Source of the DNA: Prostheceraeus crozeri | Lineage: Eukaryota > Platyhelminthes > Polycladida > Euryleptidae | Length of the DNA stretch: 64,000 bases | Direction: 5' to 3' | Assembly (NCBI GenBank): GCA_907163375.1 | Contig: CAJQUW010000926.1 | Span: forward strand, 124,001 to 188,000 | Shown: one piece after another, positions 33,430-45,281 of the stretch | How the letters are laid out: the number at the start of each line of letters is the position of its first letter | Numbering within the stretch: position 1 is the stretch's first letter | Made by a program: the position numbers and the translations under genes | The notes under the pieces: model-generated | Told to the model about the DNA's origin: nothing | Database searches by the model: none | Seen by the model: the letters and a program-made list of their open reading frames with translations, nothing else

Positions 33430-33506
33430 CTAAAAATCTATATCGGAGGACGGTTGTCAAGACAGTTAATCAACAAGTTAATCATCATTTCTCAATCACA
33501 TTCCAG
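33430..33506 (+). promoter_or_regulatory. 5' leader of element A
   Basis: 77 nt, identical at 76 positions to 38573-38649. It ends TCTCAATCACATTCCAG, with a branchpoint-like GTTAATC 25 nt upstream, and the ATG of ORF1 follows after one base. It thus has the form of a 3' splice site joined to a coding exon. Confidence 0.8.
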
Positions 33507-33507
33507 A

Positions 33508-34656
33508 ATGTCTTCGACAGCCCCCGTGACAGCTCAACCCATTTCACCTCATCAATCCTCATCTTCATCATCCTCAACATCCCAAGTCGGTTTTGTCACC
33601 TCCGATACAAAATGCAAGAAATGCTCGCTGATGATCACTGATCAGTTCTTTCTTAACTGTAAAAAGTGCGATGCCAGCTTCCATCACGGCTGCACTGAAT
33701 TACCATTATTCGAATTAGTAAAGTATATGAAGGAGAACCTTTACAAGAGAAAATATGCGTGTAGCGAGTGCATTGAAAGGATCCATCAACATGAATATGT
33801 AACGCTTAAAGAAAATGTCAAGAAGTACAACGGAAATGAGCAACTTCTGAATGAATACAAAAGGCGGCTAAAGCTCAAAGACGATGAAATAGCAGATGTG
33901 AAGAGAACGATCCACGAAGAAATTGCGAAAAGAGATGAAATGAAAAACGAACTGGAGATGCAGAGTGAAGAACTACAAGCAATGGCGAAAAAGAACGCGG
34001 ACCTACTTCTAACACTGGCATCTTACGAGAGCCAACTGAGTGACTACGAAGAGAAGGAGAAGAGAAATCGGGAGAACATCAACGAAGAAGTGAACAACAA
34101 TTCAAACGGAAGGACCAGTGACGACGAAGTGATCAAACTTTATGAAACTGAACGAAAGAATACGAACTCTGAGATAAGCGTTATAAAGCATCTCATCGAC
34201 GACCTGAGGACCACTGTAAACAACAAGCTTAACAATCAACAACAAGCAGATCCGACGACTTACCAACCGCCAACACCACCAAGAAATTATCAAACAAGGC
34301 CGTACTACCAGCAGCAACGACGACCGGCCCCGACATGCCATTCGTGCGGGTGGAGAGGCCACATTGCCAGGAATTGCTATTCGAACCGACCGAGATGGAA
34401 CGCGCCGAGGAACAATTATTATTCACGACCACCACGACAACAATATCCACAGTATCGACAGCCAAACTACCAACGATACCAACCGCAACAGCAATACCAA
34501 CCACAACGACAATACCAGCAGCCACAACAGCAATATCGTCGCCAGTCATATTTCCAGCCTTCAATGAACAGTCAACCAACCTTTTCGACTATGGCACAAG
34601 GACAGTTCCAAAATATAGACCAACCAAGTTTACAGCAGCAACAGCAGTATATTTAA
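33508..34656 (+). CDS. ORF1 (gag-like) of element A: PHD finger, coiled coil, CCHC
   Basis: 382 aa. I chose ATG 33508, next to the end of the leader; the upstream in-frame ATG at 33418 would translate the leader. Ser-rich N-terminus; PHD-type finger about residues 31-83 (CKKC, NCKKC, FHHGC, CSEC); charged coiled coil about 95-225 (MKNELEMQSEELQAMAKKNA); Pro/Gln/Tyr-rich basic tail with a CCHC knuckle (CHSCGWRGHIARNC). ORF1 proteins of this kind bind the element RNA. The last codon is ATT and the stop TAA is followed by C, giving TTT-AAC in the +1 frame used by ORF2. The frame is intact. Confidence 0.88.
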   Translation: MSSTAPVTAQPISPHQSSSSSSSTSQVGFVTSDTKCKKCSLMITDQFFLNCKKCDASFHHGCTELPLFELVKYMKENLYKRKYACSECIERIHQHEYVTLKENVKKYNGNEQLLNEYKRRLKLKDDEIADVKRTIHEEIAKRDEMKNELEMQSEELQAMAKKNADLLLTLASYESQLSDYEEKEKRNRENINEEVNNNSNGRTSDDEVIKLYETERKNTNSEISVIKHLIDDLRTTVNNKLNNQQQADPTTYQPPTPPRNYQTRPYYQQQRRPAPTCHSCGWRGHIARNCYSNRPRWNAPRNNYYSRPPRQQYPQYRQPNYQRYQPQQQYQPQRQYQQPQQQYRRQSYFQPSMNSQPTFSTMAQGQFQNIDQPSLQQQQQYI

Positions 34657-37600
34657 CAGAAGTGAGGGAGGAGAGGAGACAGAAAAAAGTGAGAATAAGA
34701 TGCAAGTGATCAGAATATTTTACACCAATATAAATGGTTTAAATGATGAAAAAATTAAAGACCCTGATATGATAAAAGACACATATGATGCAGATATAAT
34801 GTGCTTCAGTGAAACACATCTAACTGAATTTAATGACATGTCAGTTGACCAATATAGCGTCATAGAAACTACTAGCAAAACTAAAAACAACCTTGGTCGA
34901 CAAATTAAAGGAATGAATCTGTATTATAAAACTGATAATTTTTGCACAAAGAAATTAGTATCTGAAAATGGAGATACAATAATAATTGAAATAGCCAACG
35001 AACAATGGGATAAAATAAGAAAAATTCATATCATTTTGTGCTATAGAGAAAGCAGAGAATCTAAATATGCTGATAAAGATTACCTTGACAGAATAAAATG
35101 TCACATAGAAAATTTTAAAATGAAAAATATCATAATGTTGGGAGATCTGAATAGTAGAATAGGTAAGCTAAATGATAACAACCACTTAAATCTGCCACTG
35201 AGAAATTCTGAAGATTTGATTGTAAACAAACAGGGAAGAGAACTAATTAACTTTTGCAATGAAACATCTCTTATAATTACCAACGGAAGATATGAAAATG
35301 GGGAACATACATTCTGTAGGCTTCAAAATGACAAATGCTATAAATCAGTGATTGATTACTTAATAATTTCGGAATCATTGCTAAATAATTTAGAAGCCCT
35401 CAAAATTATGGAACCTAAAATATTCACTGATCATAGACCAATGAAAATTAATATCAGAATTAAATTAAAATCAACAGCATACAAAGTACCAAAAAAGAAT
35501 TTTAAAACACAAATAAATTATGATAAACGCATTATCCCTTTCAAATGGACACTTAAGCATGACATTGAAAAATATCGTCAAAATATTTTGATTAAGGGAT
35601 CAAACCTAATGAAAGAAATTAAAGAAAAGCAATTGAATAAGTCAGAAATTTACAATAAACTAATTGAGGCCAACAAGGAATCATTGCAGTCCATGAATTC
35701 AAGTAATCAAATAATGTATTCTAAAGACGTAAGATTTCTTAGAAAAACGTATAAACAAAATGTTGGAAGATTTAAAGCCGATCAATCTGAGCAAAATCTA
35801 AGCGTGTTGCTACAAACAAAAAGAGAACTCAACAAAAGCTTAAAAAAGGAAAAAAAAGGAATTTGCAACAAAAAAAGCTAAACGAACTACAAGTAGCAAG
35901 AGCTAACAATGACACAAAAAAATACTGGGCGATATTAAATAAGAATAAACGCAAGAAATGTACAAGACGTGCGACCTCCTTAAATGCTCAAGATTTTAAA
36001 GAAAATATAGAGAAAAATAATGCTGATATTAAAAATCTAACACATAAGAAAAATTTAGAAAATATAGAAATTCAAATAACCCCCGTCGAAAATGATGACT
36101 TTCTAAATCAAAGTATCACTATAAAAGAAGTTGAAAATGCTATAAAGTACTCAAAATCCTCAAAATCCAGTGGTCCAGATGAAATAGTCAATGAAATGAT
36201 AAAGAATGATCCTAATCAAGTTAAAATTTTGCACACACTTTTTAATAAGATTATGATAGACCATGATACTCCTTGGCATAGCAGTTGGATCACTCCCATT
36301 TATAAAAAAGGCAAGAAAGATGATGCTAATTCATATCGGTGCTTGAATTTATCTTCATGTATTGAAAAGCTAATGACAAGAATATTAAATGATAGATTAA
36401 ATGTTTGGATGGATAAATACAAAATATTACATGAATCACAAACAGGTTTTAGGAAAGACAACTCTACGATTGACAACCTATGGATCTTAAAAGAAACGAT
36501 ACAAATATATAAAAATGATAAGAAACCACTGTACACATGCTTTGTTGACCTTAAGAAAGCATTTGATTCTGTCTTAAAAAGTAGATTGATGACTAAAATA
36601 AAATGCATTATTCCTAAAGGTAACTTTTCATCATTAATAGAACACATTATAAACGACAAAAAATATAAAATTCTATTCAATGGAAAGGAAAGTGAAGAAT
36701 TTCAGCTAGAAAGTGGTGTTCCTCAGGGAGACAGCTTGTCTCCAACTCTATTTTGCATATATATGAATGACTTTTTAAATGACTTGCATAGAAACATCGA
36801 TAAACTTGATCCTGTAAAAATAATAGATATTCATATATTGACACTCATCTATGCAGATGATATTTTGTTACTGAGCGAAACACAAGCTGGTCTAATCAAA
36901 CAAATTAAGCAACTACAAAAAATTTGCGTAGATAATAGTTTAAAAATAAATTACGAAAAGACAAAAATAATGATTTTTAATGAAAAACAAAAATATGAAA
37001 AGCTTGTTATAAATGAAAACTTTTATTCTTCAATTGACGTTGTAGAGGAATATAAGTATTTAGGTAATTGGATTGCAAAAAGTGATAGAAAGCAGATAGA
37101 AGAATTAACCAAAAAAGGAAATACCTCAGCATATGTAACTGCCAAAACCTTGAAGGAATTCTGCAATGTTGATGGTAAAATACTAACAGAAGCATTTGAG
37201 ATGTTAACGATTTCAAAAATGAAATATGGCAGTGAACTATTTTTCGATAAAAATTTAAATGATTTAAATCGTGTGATTGTGCAATTTTATAAACGATTTC
37301 ACCATTTACGAATGACTACACCTAACTATTGTATCATAGGAGAATTTGGTATAAAACCAATGGAATTTTATTGCTATAAATCAGCAATTAACTATTTTCT
37401 TAAGTTAAATAACAGCGATAGTATGCGATTAATCACACGAGTATTCAAAAACATAAAAAATAATATAGACCAGAACTCTTTCCGCAATACATGGTACATT
37501 AGAATAAGTAATTTATGTGACAAAATCAAATTCAGGGAAATGCAAAACATGAATTACAGTGGAAAATCTAAAAAGATGATAAATAACGTGCTAACAGAAT

Positions 37601-38028
37601 ATTTCAGAAAGGAATGGATAAACAGTGCCAAACAAAGCAATAAAGGATTAAATTATTTACAGCTATGTAGATTTCAGTGTGAATTAAAACATTATCTTAC
37701 ACTCAGCAGTGACAAAACTAAAATCAATAATATCATCAAAATGAGAGTAGGAAATCATACACTAGCAGCAGAAATTGGAACGCATCAAAATCGTAATACT
37801 TATAAAGACTGTGTTTGTAAATTGTGTAATCTAGATCAGATCGAAGACATCTATCATTTCTTTGTTATTTGTCCAAGCTACAGCAATGAGAGAAATACTT
37901 TAATTCCATATCTGAAAGATATGGCAAGATCAGACTTCTATGACTTGATGGACTCATTGACAATTGGACAAATAAGATCAATCAACGAATATATTGATAA
38001 AGCAATTGTAATAAAAATGCGTAGATAA
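34655..38028 (+). pseudogene. ORF2 of element A: APE endonuclease and RT, one frameshift
   Basis: In the +1 frame relative to ORF1. It starts in the GGEE-coding purine tract; the first ATG is 34700. Endonuclease motifs: YTNINGLN, FSETHL, GDLNSRIG, SVIDYLI and TDHRP. RT motifs: SSGPDEIV, WITPIYKKGKK, ESQTGFRKDNST, CFVDLKKAFDS, GVPQGDSLSPTLF, LIYADDILLLS. A C-terminal knuckle follows (CVCKLCNLDQIEDIYHFFVIC). A one-base change in an A-run near 35858 shifts the frame, ending the first piece at 35881; the second, from about 35863, is open to 38028. No RNase H. It otherwise seems recently active. Confidence 0.88.
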
Positions 38029-38572
38029 CGAACAGTGACTGAGTTGACGTCTACAAATGTGATTGCGACACATTTAGGATGATTTTTACTTTGAACCAGA
38101 TAGTTGACAGACGAAGATATCTGATACAATAGAAATATTGCCATTCATTCTGCTAGATATCTAGGATCTGAGATGTCACCAAATATGATGAATAATTTCA
38201 TAGAGAGCAAATAATAAACATTACTATCTATTATCCATAAATGCTTGTAGCATTTACTTCTAAGCTTGTAGTCTAACATAAATAGACAATAACAATTTCT
38301 ATGGTATTATTAATTTCTATGTAGTCATACAATCTTCCTTACCGACATGATAGACTTTTCTAATCAATATTGTGGTCAAATGACGAACTGTGAATGAAAT
38401 GAAACACGTACTGCTGGTTGATAAGATTTCTAATGATAAAGTAATTACAATCAATGAATGAAACGATGAAATATAACAAAGGGTAGTTGAAATGCACTGT
38501 TGCATTGTTGAATGATCGTGAAAATCACTCATAGGCGTAGACAGCGGACAAGATGATTAAATCTGTCACTCG
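38029..38572 (+). other. 3' UTR of element A before the repeated leader
   Basis: AT-rich, no coding frame. It separates the ORF2 stop from the leader copy at 38573; the corresponding lengths in B and C are about 700 and 380 bp and the sequences are not clearly alignable by eye. Confidence 0.6.
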
Positions 38573-39180
38573 CTAAAAATCTATATCGGAGGACGGTTGT
38601 CAAGACAGTTAATCAACAAGTTAATCATCATTTCTCAATCACATTTCAGGTACGTACCGTGTTTGCAGTTTCAAAATCATTGATCATACATGTAATTAAT
38701 TAACCGCTCCTCCGATTATTAATAGGATTACTAATAGGGTTAATAATCTGCTGCTGGGTGTGATGAGTAAATAAAATCACTAAATAAAATTGATAACAAA
38801 TAAAAATGAAACAATTCTAAAAGAAATAATCAACAACTTTTATGCATGCTTTGTCTCTTCTCCTCCTAAATGTGACACAACATTTTCATTGTCTCATAAT
38901 TCATTACGTTCGTTAACATTACATATAAAAACTTTAGCAGACTATTTTCAGACTCATTCCTACCATCAACATCTCTACGAATACAACGGCGATCATGGTG
39001 CTTGTGCGATTTTAGCTTTCCATTTCATCCATCCCATTCATTGTTGCCATCTTCAACTTTCTTGCACATTAATTGCATTGAAATATTGTATTACTTGTAA
39101 TAGTCTGTTTGTTCCCACACTGTTGGGCAATAAACCATTTGAGTTTTGAGTTTTTGAGTTTTGAGAGAGAGAGAGAGAGA
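38573..39180 (+). promoter_or_regulatory. 3' cassette of element A: leader copy, CAG|GTACGT, stem arm, poly(A) signal
   Basis: Leader copy 38573-38649 is followed at once by GTACGT. Stem arms ATCGGAGGACGGTT (38585-38598) and AACCGCTCCTCCGAT (38702-38716) pair with one bulged C. Next come AATCTGCTGCTGGGTGTGATG, the pyrimidine tract GTCTCTTCTCCTCC (38853-38866) and TTGGGCAATAAACC with the GA tail. The same order of parts occurs in B, C and the solo pieces. Confidence 0.75.
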
Positions 39181-39182
39181 TT

Positions 39183-39268
39183 CAAGCATTCCTACATATC
39201 GGAGGTCGGAAACTTCAACCGTTCGTGCTCCATACTTGACTAATCAAACTTTTGTCATATCATTCCAG
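39183..39268 (+). promoter_or_regulatory. 5' leader of element B
   Basis: 86 nt, 85 matching 44416-44501. It contains ATCGGAGGTCGG and ends with a branchpoint-like GACTAATC, a T-rich stretch and CATTCCAG. ATACTATC precedes the ORF1 ATG. Confidence 0.8.
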
Positions 39269-39276
39269 ATACTATC

Positions 39277-40326
39277 ATGAGTGCGGCGCCAACAACCCCG
39301 ATAACTGATCAACCAACATCTCCTGCATCCCGATTTGCAAAGCTTGAAGTTTTGTGTGAGAAATGCGAGAAAGTAGTCCCAACAGACAGCTCTCTTGAAT
39401 GCAAAAAGTGCAACACACTTTGGCATTTTAGTTGTACTGACCTCCCACCGTTCGAAATTGTGAAGTATTACAAAGACAACCTATATCATAGAAAATTTGC
39501 ATGCTCAAAATGCATTGAGAAGATACACCCTCAAGAATTTGCCATAGTAAAGGATCAAATGAATAGCTATGATGGCAATTCTACTCTTCTCAGCGAGTAC
39601 AAGAAACGCTTGCAGGTGAAGCAAAACGAAATGATTGAGCTGGTTCAAAACCTCGACAGAGCCCTGGAGGAGAAAAACAAATTGGAAGAAGTATTGCAAT
39701 TGAGCAGAAAAAATGAAACTATGATCCTCTCATTAAATATGTACGAGACACAGCTAGCTGAATTTGAAGAAAAGGAGAGATCGAGAAAAGATCAAGGCTC
39801 AGAGCAACAGAATACGGATAGCAGCAACAACGAAGTACTCACATTACTACGAAAGCAAAAAGAAGATACAAGAAGTGAACTGACGGTAATAAAACATCTG
39901 ATCGACGATATAAGAATAACGGTGGATAGCAAACCCTACAATCAAAGTCCACAGCCGATCCAGCATCCTCCTCACCAGCATTACAGGCAAGCAATCCCCC
40001 GCAATCATTACAGACAACAGAGAAGACCACCACCGAAGTGCTATTCCTGCGGACGAATCGGGCACATCGCTCGAAACTGTTGTAGCTCCAGACAATCCGG
40101 AAGATGGACCAGGAATAACAGGGGCAATTTCCGCAGACCTCACCATCCAACCTATCCACAGCATCCGACATATCACCAATACTCGCAGCAGCATCAGCAT
40201 CCACAGCCATATCAACAACCTTTTCAACAACATCATTTCCCAATTGTGAACAATCATCCTGCAGCTCAGCCAGGTAGCCTCTATCCGAACTATAACATGC
40301 ATTCGTCAATGCAACCTTTTGTTTAA
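39277..40326 (+). CDS. ORF1 (gag-like) of element B
   Basis: 349 aa, intact. PHD-type finger about residues 28-81 (CEKCEKVV, ECKKC, WHFSCTDLPPFEIV, CSKC); coiled coil about 100-215; CCHC knuckle CYSCGRIGHIARNC; His/Gln/Pro-rich tail ending PFV. The last codon GTT and stop TAA are followed by C, again placing TTT-AAC in the +1 frame. It shows about the expected divergence from A ORF1: same domains, different low-complexity tail. Confidence 0.87.
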   Translation: MSAAPTTPITDQPTSPASRFAKLEVLCEKCEKVVPTDSSLECKKCNTLWHFSCTDLPPFEIVKYYKDNLYHRKFACSKCIEKIHPQEFAIVKDQMNSYDGNSTLLSEYKKRLQVKQNEMIELVQNLDRALEEKNKLEEVLQLSRKNETMILSLNMYETQLAEFEEKERSRKDQGSEQQNTDSSNNEVLTLLRKQKEDTRSELTVIKHLIDDIRITVDSKPYNQSPQPIQHPPHQHYRQAIPRNHYRQQRRPPPKCYSCGRIGHIARNCCSSRQSGRWTRNNRGNFRRPHHPTYPQHPTYHQYSQQHQHPQPYQQPFQQHHFPIVNNHPAAQPGSLYPNYNMHSSMQPFV

Positions 40327-43300
40327 CATAGACGAACGAGGAGAGGAGGCGCCTAAGATAGGAGAAAATTGTGGTAAGAGCAACAAGACATTAAAAATTT
40401 ATTATACTAACATTAACGGATTAAATGTTAATAAGCTTCATGACTCTGATATGATCAAAGATATACAAGACACTGATATCGTCTGTTTTACTGAAACTCA
40501 CTTAAATGAAAATGCATCTCTAAATTTAGCGATAAATAATTTTCATGTTATAGAAACCTTCTGTAAAAATAAGAATAATTTTGGAAGACAAATTAAAGGA
40601 GTGAGCTTGTATTATAGAAATGAGCAAAACAGACTAAATATAGAAAAATTGGTTGCTGAAAATGGAGACCTGGTAATTATAAAGATGTTAAATAGTGAAT
40701 GGAAAGAATTGAAAGAAATATTTCTTATCCTTTGCTACCGAGAAAGCAGAGAGTCAAAATACGCTGACAAAAATTTCTTAAATAAAATAAAGGAATATAT
40801 AAAGACATTCCAGATGAAGAACGTCATCATGTTGGGAGATCTCGATAGCAGAATCGGTAAATTAAATGACAACGAACATATGAATCTCCCCACCAGAAAA
40901 TCTGAAGATTCAATAATAAATAAACAAGGCAGATAAATGATAGAGTTTTGCAATGAAAATTGTCTTGTTATAGCAAACGGTAGATATGATACCGGAAAAC
41001 ATACTTTCTGTAGAATTCAAAAGGAGAAGAACTGTAAGTCCGTCATCGACTATTTGATCATATCAGAATCCATGATAGAAAAATTAAAGGCCTTTGAAAT
41101 TTTAGAACCTAAACTATTTACGGATCACAGACCTTTGCAGATAAAATTTGATATAGAAACAAAAACATCGATGAGGACTAATTCAGTCAGACATAGGTAT
41201 AATATCAATCAAGCAATTAAACCATTCAAAATGATCACAAATCATGATTCAATTAAATTTAATGAAGCTCTAATAGCAAAAAGTGCAACACTAATCAAAA
41301 AGATAAATGAAGAAAAACCAAATTCAATAGAAATATATAATTATCTGATTAGCGCATGTAAAGAAATATGTATCAAAGCAGAACCGAATAGACAAATAAC
41401 ATATTCTAAAGATACAAAAAATTTTCGTAAAACTTACAATGCTGCTATCGAAACTTATAAACAAAATTCAACAGAGGAAAATCTACATGCTCTGCTACGA
41501 AAACAGAAAAACAGTACAACAAAAACTTAAAATCAGAGAAACGAAATTTGCAAAAGTTATCTGAACTTCAAAATGCAAAAACGAACAATGACTCGAAAAA
41601 ATATTGGGAACTGTTGAATAAAAGTAGACCTAAAAAAGTAAAAAAGTCAAAAGTAAATTAACCGCAGAAAATTTTAGAGACTATCTTGAAGATAGAAATC
41701 AACAATTTATGCAATCAAAAGTCAATCAAAATGAAATGAATTCTCATCTATGCACAAAAATCGAAGATAGCTCTTTAAATAAAAAAATCACTTTAATGGA
41801 AATTGAAAGAGCAGTTAAATCAACAAAAAATTCTAAATCCAGTGGCCCAGACAAAATAATATATGAAATGTTTAAGAATAATCCAAATCAAATAAAGGTG
41901 CTTGAAGTACTTTTCAACAACATCTTGCATGATAAAACCACTCCATGGGAATTAAGCTGGACAACTCCTATCTTTAAGAAAGGAGACAAAAATGATGTGA
42001 ACTCATATCGATGCTCAAATTTGTCATCATGTATTGAGAAGATTCTAACGAAGATACTGAACGATAGACTACATACTTGGATAGATAAATACGGATTACT
42101 TCATGAATCTCAAACTGGGTTCCGAAGAGAACACTCAACCATAGATAATATCTGGATGATCCGAGAAATTATTGAAATTCATAAAAATTCCAGACAGCCC
42201 CTTTACATATGTTTCATTGATCTTTCAAAGGCTTTTGATTCAATTCCTAAATTTCATTTAATCAACAAATTAAGAGCTATTATACCGAAAGGCGACTATT
42301 TGTCCTTAATGGACAATATAATAAATAATAAAAAATACAAAATATTATTTGATGGAAAATAAACTGGAGAATTTAGATTGAATAATGGAATTCCACAGGG
42401 AGACAGTTTATCACCAATATTATTTTGTCTTTATATTAATGATTTGTTCTGTAAATTTGACGCAAATATGAAGAACATTGATCCAGTTGAAATAATTGAT
42501 ATCAAATTAGCATCAATAGTATATGCTGATGATCTGGTATTATTAAGCAAATCCAAAAATGGATTGATCAGACAGCTGGAATACATGAGAAAATTCTGTA
42601 ATGAAAACGGTCTAACAATAAACTATGAAAAAACTAAAATTATGATATACAATGAAACAAACATATTTAGGGAGTTATTACTGATTCAAGTAGTAGAAGT
42701 TATAACACCGATTCAAGTAGTAGAAGAATATAAATACTTAGGTGTTTGGATCGCAAAAAGCGACAGAAAGCAAATTGAAGAAGTCACTAAGAAAGGAAAG
42801 TATCATCATACATAGCTGCCAAAACTCTGAAAGAATTTGTAACTGTTGACGCGAAGATATTAAATGAAACATTTGAAATGTTGACACTATCGAAAATGAA
42901 ATATGGTGGTGAATTACATTTTGATAGAAATTTGAATGATCCGAATAAAATTATTATGCAATTCTATAAAAGATTTCACCATTTAAGAATCACGACACCA
43001 AACTATTGCATAATCGGTGAATTCGGCATAAAACCCTTGGAATTCCATTACTATAAATCAGCTTTAAATTATTACATGAAGTTAAAGGAAGATAAAAATA
43101 ATCATAGACTGATTACACGAATTTTTAAGGCTATAAATGCCAACCTAAATTTGAAATTATTCCGCAATACATGGTGTGACAGGATAGTTAAACTGATGAA
43201 TAAGACTCATTTGCTACAACTACAAAACTTTGATTGTAATGATAAAAAGCCAAAAACTGTTATCAACACCGTTTTATTTGAATATTTCAGGAAAGACTGG

Positions 43301-43711
43301 ATTAACAGTACAAGAAATAGCAGCAAAGGAATAAGATATTTAGAACTATGTAGATTTCAATATGAGACGAAGCAATATTTGCATCTAGTTAGCAATAAAA
43401 TCAAGATTGAAAATATCCTGAAACTTCGAACTGGTAATCACACTCTTGCAACAGAAACTGGCACATATCAAAACCGAAGTACTCATAACGATTTCATTTG
43501 CAAATTCTGTGATAAGAATGAAATAGAAGACATTTTTCATTTCATGTCAATTTGTCCACGATATATGACGGAACGACTTGCATTGATTCCATTCCTAAGT
43601 AATTGTGATCGGTCGGATTTCTATGAAAGTATGAATACGCTAAAGGCAAGACAGGCATGTGCCATCGATGAATTCATTGCCAAAGCAATGCACATCAGGA
43701 ACAATCGATAA
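40325..43711 (+). pseudogene. ORF2 of element B: endonuclease and RT, several disabling changes
   Basis: No ATG precedes the endonuclease core YTNINGLN; the frame is open from the ORF1 stop. Motifs: FTETHL, GDLDSRIG (normally DLNSRIG), SVIDYLI, TDHRP, then SSGPDKII, ESQTGFRREHST, CFIDLSKAFDS, GIPQGDSLSPILF, IVYADDLVLLS and the knuckle CKFCDKNEIEDIFHFMSIC. In-frame stops at about 40934 and 42360 fall where A and C have Glu (GAA to TAA), and frameshifts occur near 41515, 41650 and 42800. Element B could not make a full ORF2. Confidence 0.87.
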
Positions 43712-44415
43712 TGTTACTACTAATATCTACTACTACTAATAATAATAATAATAATTATAATTATAATAATATAATATAATATAATATGATATATAATAAA
43801 TAATAATATATAATATATAATAATATAATAATTATAATAATAATAATAATTACTACTAATAATATCTACTATATCAATCTGTCAGGTTTTCAGTTTTATT
43901 GTCATGACCGCTCCATTGAGTTGATCAACTGCTTATGATACGATTTCTATGAAGCCCTGAAAAGTTGACAAATGTGTGATGATGATAACTACATAAACTT
44001 ATGAAATCACATGTATTTGAGAAACAATAGATTCCGTTAACATTTGGATTTCCATCTGTCTTACAAATTCATCAATGCACCCAACCTGTCATATTGATCA
44101 ACTACATTCGATTTCTATGCAACTTTGAATACAACAAAGGTTGGACAGACGCATGCCATTAATGAATTCATCGATAACGCACCATACATATATAAGAAAC
44201 AAAGGGCATTTACTTTGACATGCCAACCTGCTTGTTTGATAAATGTATTATCACGCCCATTCCATTACGATTTTTAGCAAGTACTGACTACAATATCTAT
44301 GAAACAATCAAATGAATAATTAATGATCGATCCACATAGCTTTGGACATAAGAAACAGTGCCGAGTGATTAATGTTTACTGAAACTGTAGACGATGCAAC
44401 AATTGTCTCACTCTG
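43712..44415 (+). other. 3' UTR of element B with (AAT)n microsatellite
   Basis: 43730-43870 is an (ATT/AAT)n and TAATATA run. The rest is AT-rich and non-coding. Phrases such as GATTTCTATG and AATGAATTCATCGATAA echo the end of ORF2, suggesting decayed partial duplications of that segment. Confidence 0.5.
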
Positions 44416-45280
44416 CAAGCATTCCTACATATCGAAGGTCGGAAACTTCAACCGTTCGTGCTCCATACTTGACTAATCAAACTTTTGTCATATCATTCCA
44501 GGTATGTAAAATTTATTCATCTGAATTTCTGTTCTTGAACGTGATCTGTCCCATGGGTTTCTCTTGCTTCGCCAGAGGAATGCTATATTACATTCTTGAC
44601 TCTTGGAACACATCACGTTCTACTACTTGTACTTACAAAATTTTTGATTTTAATAAACCGAACCTCCGATTTAATAATAGGGTTAATAATCTGCTGTGAT
44701 GAAGTGTGATTGGTAAATAAGACATTAATAACATTTACTAATTCTTAAATTAACATATGTTTATCATCACAATTGCTATGCATATCATCCTTTTGAGATA
44801 TATTTGCCTCCTCTCCTCATTCGTTTATGACAATCCTTCCTGCTCATTTACTCATGCATACTATGATGATTATGCTTAACATGCGATGAGAGAAATTCAT
44901 GCCTTTGTAAATGTATCATAATCATTCTCGTTATTGTAATTTGGTTGCCATGATTTCATGCTCATGCCTCAATGTCATCGTACTCATATTTTTGTAAATA
45001 ATATCATTAATAATATCATAATGTGAATTTCTAATTGTGCATCAGAAACTTTTCAGACTCATTCTAACGCAACATCCGTCGAAGTGCTTCATGTATATCA
45101 TTCCTCATCGTGAATCAGACATCATTCCTGGTTGTGGTTGCCGCATTCGTTCATTCATCCACTCAATTTTTTTGTAAATCTCATCTCTTTTTATGTTACA
45201 TTAATTATCATTACCACATAACTTTCTCTGTTTGTACCAAAATTTGGTCAATAAACTTTCTGAGTTCTGAGAGAGAGAGA
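44416..45280 (+). promoter_or_regulatory. 3' cassette of element B: leader copy, CAG|GTATGT, stem arm, poly(A) signal
   Basis: Leader 44416-44501 ends CATTCCAG and is followed by GTATGT. The arm ACCGAACCTCCGAT (44657-44670) pairs with ATCGGAGGTCGG of the leader (this copy has one G-to-A change, ATCGAAGG). Pyrimidine tract GCCTCCTCTCCTC at 44806-44818. AATAAA near 45250, then the GA tail. Confidence 0.75.
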
Positions 45281-45281
45281 G

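Larger units (their letters stand above)
33430..39180 (+). mobile_element. PHD-finger LINE, element A (near full length)
   Basis: Layout: leader 33430-33506, ORF1, ORF2, 3' UTR, a second copy of the leader (38573-38649), hairpin arm, pyrimidine tract, AATAAA (about 39129) and a TTTTGAG/(GA)n tail to 39180. It begins next to a (GA)n run (33370-33384), with a partial second copy of the leader start (ATCTATCGGAGGACG) just before it. Element B starts directly after the tail. Confidence 0.85.
39183..45280 (+). mobile_element. PHD-finger LINE, element B (full length, dead)
   Basis: It starts with its own leader two bases after the tail of A and ends with a GAGTTCTGAGAGAG tail at about 45280. It has the same architecture as A with a different leader sequence, and the leader is repeated at 44416-44501. 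Confidence 0.85.

Noticed and set aside
33418-33507. Upstream in-frame ATG of ORF1 in element A
   Set aside because: It would translate the non-coding leader, which is repeated in the 3' region and ends in a splice-like CAG; B and D start just after the leader instead.
38573-38720. Classical spliced-leader RNA gene
   Set aside because: Leader plus GT donor fits, but there is no Sm-binding site conserved across A, B and C (only B has AATTTTTGA), and the cassette continues to a poly(A) signal. Kept only as a hypothesis.
39839-40309. Long - strand frames opposite ORF1 tails (also 34229-34579, 45568-45887)
   Set aside because: They are antisense to Gln/Pro/Tyr-rich low-complexity coding sequence and recur in all ORF1 copies for that reason.
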